A DNA stretch of 12,790 nt from Stenotrophomonas maltophilia (lineage in GTDB: Bacteria; Pseudomonadota; Gammaproteobacteria; Xanthomonadales; Xanthomonadaceae), in contig DJBL01000061.1 in assembly GCA_002435595.1 (NCBI GenBank), positions 1 through 12,790 on the forward strand. The letters run 5' to 3'. Below, piece after piece: positions 6,526-12,790 of the stretch. Position 1 is the first letter of the stretch. Every line of letters starts with the position of its first letter. The translations under genes and the position numbers were made by a program. The notes below the pieces were generated by a model, which worked only from the letters and a program-made list of their open reading frames with translations, was not told where the DNA came from and did no database searches.

Positions 6526-8253
6526 TCAGAAGCCGGCGTTGACTTCCAGCTGGAACACGTCGATGGACTGCGGTGCGCCGGTGACTTCCTTGGCGGCCAT
6601 CCAGCGCCCGGTCAGCCACACGTTCTTGTCGAACATGTAGGAGCTGCCCAGGTAGTAGCCCTTGGCGTTGGTGCCGCCGAGGTGGAAGTTGGAATCGTTG
6701 TAGGCGTCGGGCAACGCATCGGCCTCGATGCGCTTGTAGCCCAGCCACACGTTCCAGTCGCCGGTCTGCTTGAGTGCGAGCTGGCCGAAGGTGGCCTGCG
6801 CCATGTAGGCCATGTCCCCGCTGCGGATGTCCTGCGGGCCGGGGGTGGCGTTGGCGGCCGTGGCCAGGTTGGTGACGATGCCGCCCTGGGCGCGGGTCCA
6901 CATGCGGTTGCGGTCGAAGGCCAGGTTCTTGATGCCGTGGCCTTCCACGCGCAGCGCATGGCCGGCAAAGGTCGGGGTTTCCCAGGCCAGGTTGAGGTCG
7001 AGCAGTTCGAACTCCGAGGCCAGGCCCACGTACTGCGGCATCGGCGTGTTGGCCGGATCGAGCGGATCCAGCGCGATGTTCCGCAGCAGCATCAGCGTGT
7101 TGCCCTTCTGCATGAACGCCGGGCGCGACCAGTCGCTGCTGCAGTGGTCAGCACCGGCATACAGCGCGCAGGGCTGGGAGTACTCACCGGCGATGTTGCG
7201 GAAATCGAAGTAGCCCAGTGCCGCGCGCAGCTTCTGCTGGTCGCCGAACTGCCAGTCGGCGCCGACCTGCACGCCGTTGAGCCACTTGTTTTCGCTCTTC
7301 ATCTTCTGCTGGCTGGTGTTGGGGAAACCGTCGGAGGAATACTCCAGCGGGGTCAGGCCCAGGGTGGCGAACACCGACAGGCCGTCATCGCCCAGCGCGG
7401 TGGCGTACTTGAACGCCAGGCCATCGAAGTTGAGGTCGTTGGAGAACAGCGTGTCGGTCGACCAGTACGGGTTGCCGAAGCGGCCGCCGATGACATCCAG
7501 GCCCTCGAGCGGCGACCACGACAACCAGGCCTGGTCCAGCCACGCATCCTTCTTGGCCAGACCGCCGCCCAGGGTCTGGGTGGAGGAGACCGGGCCGTTG
7601 TCGTTGCCGGTGGCCAGGCGGATGCCGGCACGGGTGTGCTCGCCCAGCTCGGCCACCACGCCCAGGCGCGCACGGATGCGCCAGGAATTGTTGCGGTCTT
7701 CGCGGGTGTTGCGCAGCGGCGGCAGGCCCAGGTTGGTGTTGCCGTTGACGTCGTAACCGTTGCCGGCGTTGATCCGCGCCCAGTCCACTTCGATGTCGCT
7801 GTTGCGGTCCGAATACAGGCGGCTCTCGTTGCGCACGCGCACATCGCCCTGCACGCGCAGGCGCTGGGTCCAGTCGGGCACCTGGTCCGGTGCGGCCCAG
7901 CCTTCGGCCCTGGCCTGGGCCATCATGCTGGTCTTGACCTCCTCGCGGATCTCATCGCGCACGGTCTGCGGGATGTAGGGCACGCGCACGTCGCCGGGCT
8001 GGGCGGCAATGCCGGTGGCCACGGCGGGACGGGCCGCGGCTGCTTCGCGCTGGGCTTCCAGCAGCAGCGCCTGGCCGGCGTCGGGCTTGAGCGCACCGCT
8101 GTCGATCAGGCCACGGATCAGCTTGATCATGGTGCTCTCGCCGTTGCCGTCCTGGGCATGGGCGGCGCCGCTGGCCAGCGCCAGTACGACGCCGGCGGCA
8201 ATGGCCGAACGGCGCAGGCCCGGCAGCACGGAAAGGTAGGTTGAACGGGTCAT
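6526..8253 (-). CDS. putative outer-membrane porin (Porin_5-like)
   Basis: This 575-residue outer-membrane beta-barrel protein resembles the 'putative porin' family Porin_5. The start is the ATG at 8251-8253; the open frame continues upstream through the tonB gene but is shadow there. Residues 1-33 are a signal peptide with predicted cleavage after Ala-His-Ala. A periplasmic helical region follows (about 40-125, 'MIKLIRGLIDSG', 'VRDEIREEVKTSMM'). A long barrel of alternating strands starts at about 128 ('DWTQRLRVQGDVRVRNES') and ends in a C-terminal Phe ('LEVNAGF'), the typical barrel assembly signal. Two cysteines in 'CALYAGADHC' probably bridge an external loop. No TonB-dependent receptor plug domain is present. 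It lies 52 nt after the TonB-type gene. The transported substrate is unknown; the operon context suggests it may work with the ExbB/ExbD/TonB module. Confidence 0.88.
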   Translation of the reverse strand: MTRSTYLSVLPGLRRSAIAAGVVLALASGAAHAQDGNGESTMIKLIRGLIDSGALKPDAGQALLLEAQREAAAARPAVATGIAAQPGDVRVPYIPQTVRDEIREEVKTSMMAQARAEGWAAPDQVPDWTQRLRVQGDVRVRNESRLYSDRNSDIEVDWARINAGNGYDVNGNTNLGLPPLRNTREDRNNSWRIRARLGVVAELGEHTRAGIRLATGNDNGPVSSTQTLGGGLAKKDAWLDQAWLSWSPLEGLDVIGGRFGNPYWSTDTLFSNDLNFDGLAFKYATALGDDGLSVFATLGLTPLEYSSDGFPNTSQQKMKSENKWLNGVQVGADWQFGDQQKLRAALGYFDFRNIAGEYSQPCALYAGADHCSSDWSRPAFMQKGNTLMLLRNIALDPLDPANTPMPQYVGLASEFELLDLNLAWETPTFAGHALRVEGHGIKNLAFDRNRMWTRAQGGIVTNLATAANATPGPQDIRSGDMAYMAQATFGQLALKQTGDWNVWLGYKRIEADALPDAYNDSNFHLGGTNAKGYYLGSSYMFDKNVWLTGRWMAAKEVTGAPQSIDVFQLEVNAGF

Positions 8254-8305
8254 CGGCTTGCTCGCAGAAAAAGGAATGTCGGGGAAGAAGGCAGTGCGGT
8301 GCGGG

Positions 8306-8995
8306 TCAGCCGGCCGGGCGCCGGCCCTGCACCAGCACGCGCGCGGGGAAATCCAGCGAGGCCGGGGGGCGTTCGTCGATGCGGCCCACCGCGCGGATGG
8401 CCTGCAGCACGCGCTCGTCGGCCTCGGGATTGCCGCTGCCACGCAGCAGCTCGACGCGGGTGACCGCGCCGGCCGGGTCCAGCCAGATGTTGACCGTGAG
8501 CTGGAAGGCAAGGCGGCGTACCTGGTCGTCGCGCGCCACGGCCTGCTGCAGCACATAGCCCAGGTAGCGGCCATAGCTCGCATTGCCGGCACCGCCGGTG
8601 CCGGTGCCGCTGCGTCCGCTGCCGTTGCCGGCCTGGATGCCGAAACTGTCGGCACCGGCCTGGCTGTCGGCGTCCATGGTGACCGGGTCGGCGGTGTCCG
8701 GAGTGGGCGCTTCTTCGGTGGGCTTGGGCACCTCGTCGAGCGGTTCCGGCTCGGGCATCACCTCTTCCGGTTTGATCTCCGGCTCGGGCTCGGGCTCCGG
8801 TGGCGGCGGCGGCGGGGGCGGCGGCAACATCACCATCGGCACCTCGGCCACCGGCCGGCGGGTGCTGGCGGTGTCCTTGAACAACAGCAGCCATGCCAGC
8901 AGCACCAGCAGCGCGACGCCGGCCAGCGTGGCGGCCCAGGGCCACCAGCGCCGCCACGCGGCACCGCCCTGGGCACGGGGAGTGTGTGCAGTCAC
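8306..8995 (-). CDS. TonB-type energy transducer
   Basis: This 229-residue protein is built like TonB. It has a cytoplasmic N-terminus with Arg/Trp, one membrane anchor (about 18-39) and a periplasmic proline linker beginning with nine consecutive prolines (58-66), followed by Pro-Glu repeats (67-90). A Gly/Ser-rich spacer (about 112-139) precedes a C-terminal TonB-like domain (about 140-225, 'GRYLGYVLQQAV' then 'LTVNIWLDPAGAVTRVELLRGSGNPEADERV'). TonB proteins use this domain to pass energy from ExbB/ExbD to outer-membrane partners. The linker is acidic (Pro-Glu) rather than the mixed Pro-Glu/Pro-Lys of E. coli TonB. The start is GTG (8993-8995) with AGGGGTG upstream, only 4 nt after the exbD stop, so translation is probably coupled. 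Which outer-membrane protein it contacts is unknown; porin and TpsB are the nearest candidates. Confidence 0.9.
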   Translation of the reverse strand: MTAHTPRAQGGAAWRRWWPWAATLAGVALLVLLAWLLLFKDTASTRRPVAEVPMVMLPPPPPPPPPEPEPEPEIKPEEVMPEPEPLDEVPKPTEEAPTPDTADPVTMDADSQAGADSFGIQAGNGSGRSGTGTGGAGNASYGRYLGYVLQQAVARDDQVRRLAFQLTVNIWLDPAGAVTRVELLRGSGNPEADERVLQAIRAVGRIDERPPASLDFPARVLVQGRRPAG

Positions 8996-8999
8996 GCCA

Positions 9000-9413
9000 T
9001 CACCCCTGTGGTTTGCCGGTGACCAGGCCGACCTGGTTGAGGTCGATGCGGCGCAGCAGGTCGAGCACCTCGACTACCCGCGCGTACTGCACCTGCGCAT
9101 CGCCGCGCACGATCACCGGGACATCCGGGTTGAGCGCCTTCTCGGTGCGCAGGCGGTCTTCCAGTTCGGCCAGGCTGACCGGGTAGGCGTCCAGGAAGAT
9201 CTGGCCGGCGTTGTCGACGGTGATCGCCTTGGTCTTGGGCTTCTCCAGCGCCATGCTGGAGCTGGCCTTGGGCAGGTTGACCTGGATGCCCGGGATGGAG
9301 GCGTTGCTGGTGAGGATGAAGATCACCAGCACCACCAGCAGCACGTCGACGAAGGGGGTGACGTTGATCCCCTTCTCGCGCTTCTTGATGCCGAACCGTT
9401 TTGCCCTGGCCAT
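9000..9413 (-). CDS. exbD: ExbD biopolymer transport protein
   Basis: ExbD is the 137-residue inner-membrane partner of ExbB in the proton-driven TonB energising complex (E. coli ExbD 141). The short cytoplasmic basic N-terminus 'MARAKRFGIKKREKG' leads to the single membrane helix (about 21-36). The family-defining 'NVTPFVDVLLVVLVIF' (17-32) contains the essential membrane Asp at residue 23. The periplasmic domain follows, with 'VPVIVRGDAQVQYARVVEVLD' split around 98-118, as expected for ExbD/TolR. The ATG at 9411-9413 is chosen because the open frame upstream overlaps the exbB end and lacks family sequence. The ribosome binding site is GAGG. It lies 10 nt after the exbB-like gene and 4 nt before tonB, so the three form one tight energy module. 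Confidence 0.95.
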   Translation of the reverse strand: MARAKRFGIKKREKGINVTPFVDVLLVVLVIFILTSNASIPGIQVNLPKASSSMALEKPKTKAITVDNAGQIFLDAYPVSLAELEDRLRTEKALNPDVPVIVRGDAQVQYARVVEVLDLLRRIDLNQVGLVTGKPQG

Positions 9414-9423
9414 GGTGTGCGCC

Positions 9424-11226
9424 TCAGGCCTGGACCGGACGCACGACGGCGGCCGGTGCGCTGCGGTCGAACTCTTCGGCCAGGCGCGCGGTGAACTCGT
9501 CCACGAACACCGACATGTCCGCGGCAATGGCTTCGGCACGCGAGGCCAGCCAGTTGTAGCCAAACAGCGCCGGGATCGCCACGCCCAGGCCGGCGGCGGT
9601 ACACAGCAGCGCGGCGGCCATGCCCGGGGCGACCGAGTTGATGTCCACCGCACCGGCCATCGCGGCCACCACGAACACCAGCATGATGCCGATCACCGTG
9701 CCGAACAGGCCGATGTACGGCGCGCCTTCGATGGTGGTGGAGAGCCAGTTCATGCGCTTGGACATGCGCTCGGTTTCGCGGGTGACTTCGGCATCCATCG
9801 AGGCACGGATGGAGGTGATGGCCGCTGCGGTCAGGCCGTGGTGGTGCGAGCCGCGCCCATCCATTTCTTCCATGGCGATGCGATACAGGCGCCACAGGGT
9901 GGAGCTCTCGCGGATCTGCGCGGCCAGCGTGCCGGTGCGTTCCAGTTCCTGCAGCGACGCCACCGGCGCGCCGGTAACCTTGCGGTACTGCACGGTGAAG
10001 GCGGCGTTGGCCTTGGCCACGATGCCGAAGTAGCGGCTCTTGGTGATCATGATGGCCCAGGATAGCAGCAGCATCAGGCCCAGCATGGCCACCACCACCC
10101 ACGCATCCACCGGCATCGCCTTGAGGATGAAACCGAAGTGGCTGACGCCGGCGGACTGCTCGTCCTCACCGAAGGTGACCAGGCGCGATTCGGCGCCCTG
10201 CGCGCTGGCATCGGCCAGCAGCTGGGTGGGTGCGCGCGCGACCTTGGACACGCGCACTTCGTCGATGTCGCCGGTGAACGGCTGGGCCATCGCGATGGCA
10301 TCGGCCTGGCCGGCGGCCGGGGCCACATCGGCGCCCAGCAGCGCCTCGCCGGACAGCGCGGGCAGGTCGGCGTCGATACGGGTGGCCGCGCGGCCACCCA
10401 CGTACAGCACCACGCTGCCCTCGCTGGCGGTGACCGCCAGGTGCGACCACTGCCCGGCCACCAGCGCCGGCACCGGCTGGCTGCGCTGCTGGTTGACGCG
10501 CACGTAGGGCACGCCATTGTCGAGGCCGACAATCACCACGTTGCCGCCTTCGCGGCGGGTGTACAGGGCCTGGTCCGGACCGAGCTGGGCCGGCTTGATC
10601 CACGCCGAGAAGGTCATCGCGCCCTTGGCCGCGATGGCCAGCGACGGCGAGCCCGGCAGGTGCAGCGGCTGCCCGGACACCTGCGCGCCGCGGCCGATGA
10701 TCGCGCCCTCGGCCGGGGTGAACGGACCACTGGGATGATTGACGTAGGCGGTGGTGTCGTGCGGCTCGGCGCCTTCGGCGAAGTGGTACACCGCGCTGTA
10801 GTCCGGATCGAACACGCGCTGGCCATTGGCGGCGGCGGGCGCGCCGGCATTGCCGTAGTACATCCACAGGGTCTGCGGGGCGGTGCCGCTGACGGCGGGC
10901 ACATCCACCCAGATCAACGCCATGCCGAGGCTGGCGTCGTACTGCTCGACCTGGTGGTTGAGCACGGTGTGGCCATCGGCGCCGATGAAGCGGATGTCGC
11001 TGCCACCGTCGGCCACGCCATCGAAGGCGAAGTTGCCGGTGTGCAGGCGCACCAGCACCGGGGTGCGGCCGAGGTTGCCACCGAGCGCGGCACCGTTGGG
11101 GCCGGCATCGAGGGTGATCGGCTTGCGGTACTTCCAGTCGGTCTGCCACCACGGCGTGTCGGCGCGGGCGACACCGAGCGTGGACATGCTCAGGCAGAAC
11201 AACAACAGGGCAAGAAAGCGTTGCAT
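9424..11226 (-). CDS. DUF2341-LamG-ExbB fusion proton channel protein
   Basis: This 600-residue protein is more than twice the length of E. coli ExbB (244). Domains in order: signal peptide (1-22, cleaved after Ala-Arg-Ala); a DUF2341-like domain (about 70-145, with 'QTLWMYYGNAG'); a concanavalin/LamG-like beta-sandwich (about 145-340, 'MTFSAWIKPAQLG', 'GQWSHLAVTASEGSVVLYVGG', 'FTGDIDEVRVS'); and a MotA/TolQ/ExbB channel. The first channel helix is at about 375-395, followed by a cytoplasmic region (to about 500, helical, 'IRASMDAEVTRETERMSKRMNWLSTT'). Helices two (504-526) and three (535-557) carry Thr residues 510 and 543 at positions where ExbB proteins have conserved polar residues. The ATG (11224-11226) follows a GGAGA ribosome binding site. 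It lies 32 nt after tpsB and 10 nt before exbD. The channel role is well supported; the exported head should face the periplasm, and its ligand is unknown. Confidence 0.93.
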   Translation of the reverse strand: MQRFLALLLFCLSMSTLGVARADTPWWQTDWKYRKPITLDAGPNGAALGGNLGRTPVLVRLHTGNFAFDGVADGGSDIRFIGADGHTVLNHQVEQYDASLGMALIWVDVPAVSGTAPQTLWMYYGNAGAPAAANGQRVFDPDYSAVYHFAEGAEPHDTTAYVNHPSGPFTPAEGAIIGRGAQVSGQPLHLPGSPSLAIAAKGAMTFSAWIKPAQLGPDQALYTRREGGNVVIVGLDNGVPYVRVNQQRSQPVPALVAGQWSHLAVTASEGSVVLYVGGRAATRIDADLPALSGEALLGADVAPAAGQADAIAMAQPFTGDIDEVRVSKVARAPTQLLADASAQGAESRLVTFGEDEQSAGVSHFGFILKAMPVDAWVVVAMLGLMLLLSWAIMITKSRYFGIVAKANAAFTVQYRKVTGAPVASLQELERTGTLAAQIRESSTLWRLYRIAMEEMDGRGSHHHGLTAAAITSIRASMDAEVTRETERMSKRMNWLSTTIEGAPYIGLFGTVIGIMLVFVVAAMAGAVDINSVAPGMAAALLCTAAGLGVAIPALFGYNWLASRAEAIAADMSVFVDEFTARLAEEFDRSAPAAVVRPVQA

Positions 11227-11258
11227 GGGGACTGTCTCCGGGGAATTCGTGGGTCGGC

Positions 11259-12790
11259 TCAGTAGCTGGCGCCGACGCTCAGGTGCAGGCGGTGTGCGCC
11301 CTTGGTGGTGGTGGGGCCGTCGCTGAGCGTGTGGCCGTAGTCCAGGCGCAAATTGAAGTGGTCGCTGATGCGCAGACTGCTGCCCAGGCCGACGGCCGAC
11401 AGGGTGCTGCTGTCGGCCTGCTCGGGCAGGGGCCGGCGCAGGCCGAGCCAGGCGCCATCGAGGAAGGCGTACACGCGCCAGTCCTGCAGGCCCCACAGGC
11501 CGAACGGACGGGTGCGCCACTCCACGGTGGCCAGCGCGCCGTAGTCGCCGATGCCTTCGGCCGAGCGATAGCCGCGGGTGGAGTACATGCCGCCGGCGGC
11601 GAACTGTTCACCTGACACCAGCGGCTGGTCGGTCATCTGCGCCGAGATCCGCGCGAACCACTGCGCGCCGCTGTCCAGGGTGTAGGTATCGCTGAGATCC
11701 AGCTTGAGCGCGAAGAAGCTGGAATCGGCATAGGCGCGCTTCCAGTCGAACTGATCGTCGGTGCTGCCGTAGCCGAACAGGCTGCGCGCGCCGAACACCG
11801 CCTGCAGTGCCACGCTGAGCTGGTGCTTGTCGCCCTGGCGGAAGCCGCTGTAGCCCAGCGTGAGCGGGGCGTACTTGAGTGGCGCGAAGTCCGAGGCCTG
11901 GCCCACCATCGCCACCGATTCGTCCAGGTCCTTGAAGTCGATGCCGGCCGAGAGCTGGTGCCACCACGCCCCGGTCATCGGCAGGCTGTGGTTGAGCTTG
12001 ACGCCCAGCGCATGCCCCTTGCCGGTGACGTTGGTCTGGCCGCTGGAGACCACGTTGCTGTCGGACCGGTAGCCGGAGAACTCCAGCATCCAGTCCGGGC
12101 CGCCCAGCGGCATGCCGTAGGAGCCCGACAGCACGTTGGCCTGGTCCAGGTCCTGCGGGGCGGCGAAGAAGGTCAGCGAGGCGGTGTGATCCTTCTGCCA
12201 GAGGTTGTCGTGGCCGATGCTGAGGATGCTGCGCAGCGGTTCGGTATCCACGCTGTGGTCGTTGTTGACGCTGGCGCTGACGCGCCACGGCGTCTTGTCC
12301 TCGACCTTGAGTTCCACGTCCATGGTGCCCTCGGCGGCGCCCGGCTTGACCAGCGGCACCACCTGGCGCTTGCCGCCACGGTTGAGCTCGGTCAACTGCT
12401 GCTGGGCCACCTCGAAATCGGGCACCTGCCCGCTCTGCAGCGCCGGTACCCGCGCGCGCAGGCGCTCGGGATCGTTATGGCGCGCACCGACCACGTTGAC
12501 CTGGCCAACGCGCGATTCGGTCACCTGCAGGATCACCACGCCGCCGCTGACCTGCTGCTCGGGCAGGTCGACATACACCGACTGGTAGCCGCGCTGCTGG
12601 TAAGCCGCCTGCAGCGCCAGGCGTGCCGCCTCGACGTCCTGCAGGGTGCGGTCCGGGCCCAGGTGCGGGGTGACCGCGCGCTCGATGTCGCGCGCGTCCA
12701 GCACGCTGTTGCCGCGCACCAGGTACTCGTTGATGGTGACGCGCGCGGCGGTCGGCGCGTCGCTGGCAGCCGGCGTGGCCGCGGTGCCGG
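11259..12790 (-). CDS. TpsB/FhaC-type outer-membrane transporter of two-partner secretion (5' end outside window)
   Basis: The visible 509 residues match the ShlB/FhaC/HecB (TpsB) family, Omp85-superfamily barrels that export a large TpsA exoprotein from the periplasm. The N-terminus (signal peptide and plug helix) lies beyond the right edge; the frame is open to 12790, and the GTG at 12719 falls inside the first POTRA domain, so it is not the start. Visible are POTRA_2 ('TINEYLVRGNSV' to 'VVILQVTES'), a second POTRA ('RVGQVNVVGARHN' to 'VELKVED'), and a 16-strand-type barrel. The barrel carries the loop-6 motif as 'STRGYRSAEG' (family VRGY/F) and ends in a terminal aromatic 'SVGASY'. It is the first visible gene of the operon. 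Its TpsA partner is not in the window; such genes usually adjoin tpsB, so it may lie just to the right. Confidence 0.93.
   Translation of the reverse strand, partial: GTAATPAASDAPTAARVTINEYLVRGNSVLDARDIERAVTPHLGPDRTLQDVEAARLALQAAYQQRGYQSVYVDLPEQQVSGGVVILQVTESRVGQVNVVGARHNDPERLRARVPALQSGQVPDFEVAQQQLTELNRGGKRQVVPLVKPGAAEGTMDVELKVEDKTPWRVSASVNNDHSVDTEPLRSILSIGHDNLWQKDHTASLTFFAAPQDLDQANVLSGSYGMPLGGPDWMLEFSGYRSDSNVVSSGQTNVTGKGHALGVKLNHSLPMTGAWWHQLSAGIDFKDLDESVAMVGQASDFAPLKYAPLTLGYSGFRQGDKHQLSVALQAVFGARSLFGYGSTDDQFDWKRAYADSSFFALKLDLSDTYTLDSGAQWFARISAQMTDQPLVSGEQFAAGGMYSTRGYRSAEGIGDYGALATVEWRTRPFGLWGLQDWRVYAFLDGAWLGLRRPLPEQADSSTLSAVGLGSSLRISDHFNLRLDYGHTLSDGPTTTKGAHRLHLSVGASY

Noticed and set aside
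8254..8655. Upstream extension of the porin frame through tonB
   Set aside because: A signal peptide begins exactly at the ATG at 8253; the extension reads the tonB region out of frame.
8797..8823. G/C-rich tract in tonB as a possible slippage or phase-variation site
   Set aside because: It encodes the nine-proline run using mixed CCG, CCC and CCA codons. The longest uninterrupted homopolymer is only five bases, so length switching is unlikely.
9414..9653. Upstream extension of the exbD frame
   Set aside because: It overlaps the end of the ExbB domain in another frame and has no ExbD family sequence; the ATG at 9413 gives the normal ExbD N-terminus.
1..12790. CRISPR array, insertion sequence, integrase, rRNA or origin
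   Set aside because: I found no spaced direct repeats, transposase or integrase sequence, rRNA segments or clustered DnaA boxes in the window.

Overview
The window is GC-rich DNA that fits the gammaproteobacterial family Xanthomonadaceae, most likely Stenotrophomonas. The basis is strong G/C preference at third codon positions, the set of genes (UbiA, AtoE-type transporter, two-partner-secretion TpsB, ExbB/ExbD/TonB, Porin_5-type porin, SapC), and a pair of GTAG-headed palindromes at about 3000-3075 that match the SMAG repeats described from S. maltophilia. No 16S rRNA or species marker is present, so the genus is an inference.

Layout. Positions 1-1409 (+) hold the 3' part of an unrecognised protein with a faint, degenerate resemblance to the C-terminal helicase half of type I restriction HsdR. 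Converging on it at 1451-2875 (-) is a short-chain fatty acid transporter of the AtoE family. Upstream of atoE on the same strand lie a SMAG-like REP pair and then ubiA (3078-3971, -), 4-hydroxybenzoate polyprenyltransferase of ubiquinone synthesis. Divergent from ubiA is tRNA-Arg(CCG) (4128-4204, +), followed by two overlapping small genes of unknown function (4540-5543, +), the first encoding a secreted protein.

The right half (5687 to the window edge, all -) is one compact apparent operon. In transcription order it encodes a TpsB/FhaC outer-membrane transporter (5' end outside the window), an ExbB with a large exported N-terminus (signal peptide, DUF2341-like domain, LamG-like domain, then the proton channel), ExbD, a TonB-type energy transducer, a Porin_5-type outer-membrane porin, and a SapC-family protein. 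Intergenic gaps are 32, 10, 4, 52 and 53 nt.

This operon is the most interesting part. It packages a complete proton-motive-force-driven energy module with a two-partner secretion pore and a porin, with no TonB-dependent receptor inside the window. The ExbB subunit carries a carbohydrate/adhesin-like periplasmic head. I infer a dedicated energised surface-secretion or surface-assembly machine whose TpsA exoprotein is probably encoded just beyond the right edge. That function is a hypothesis.
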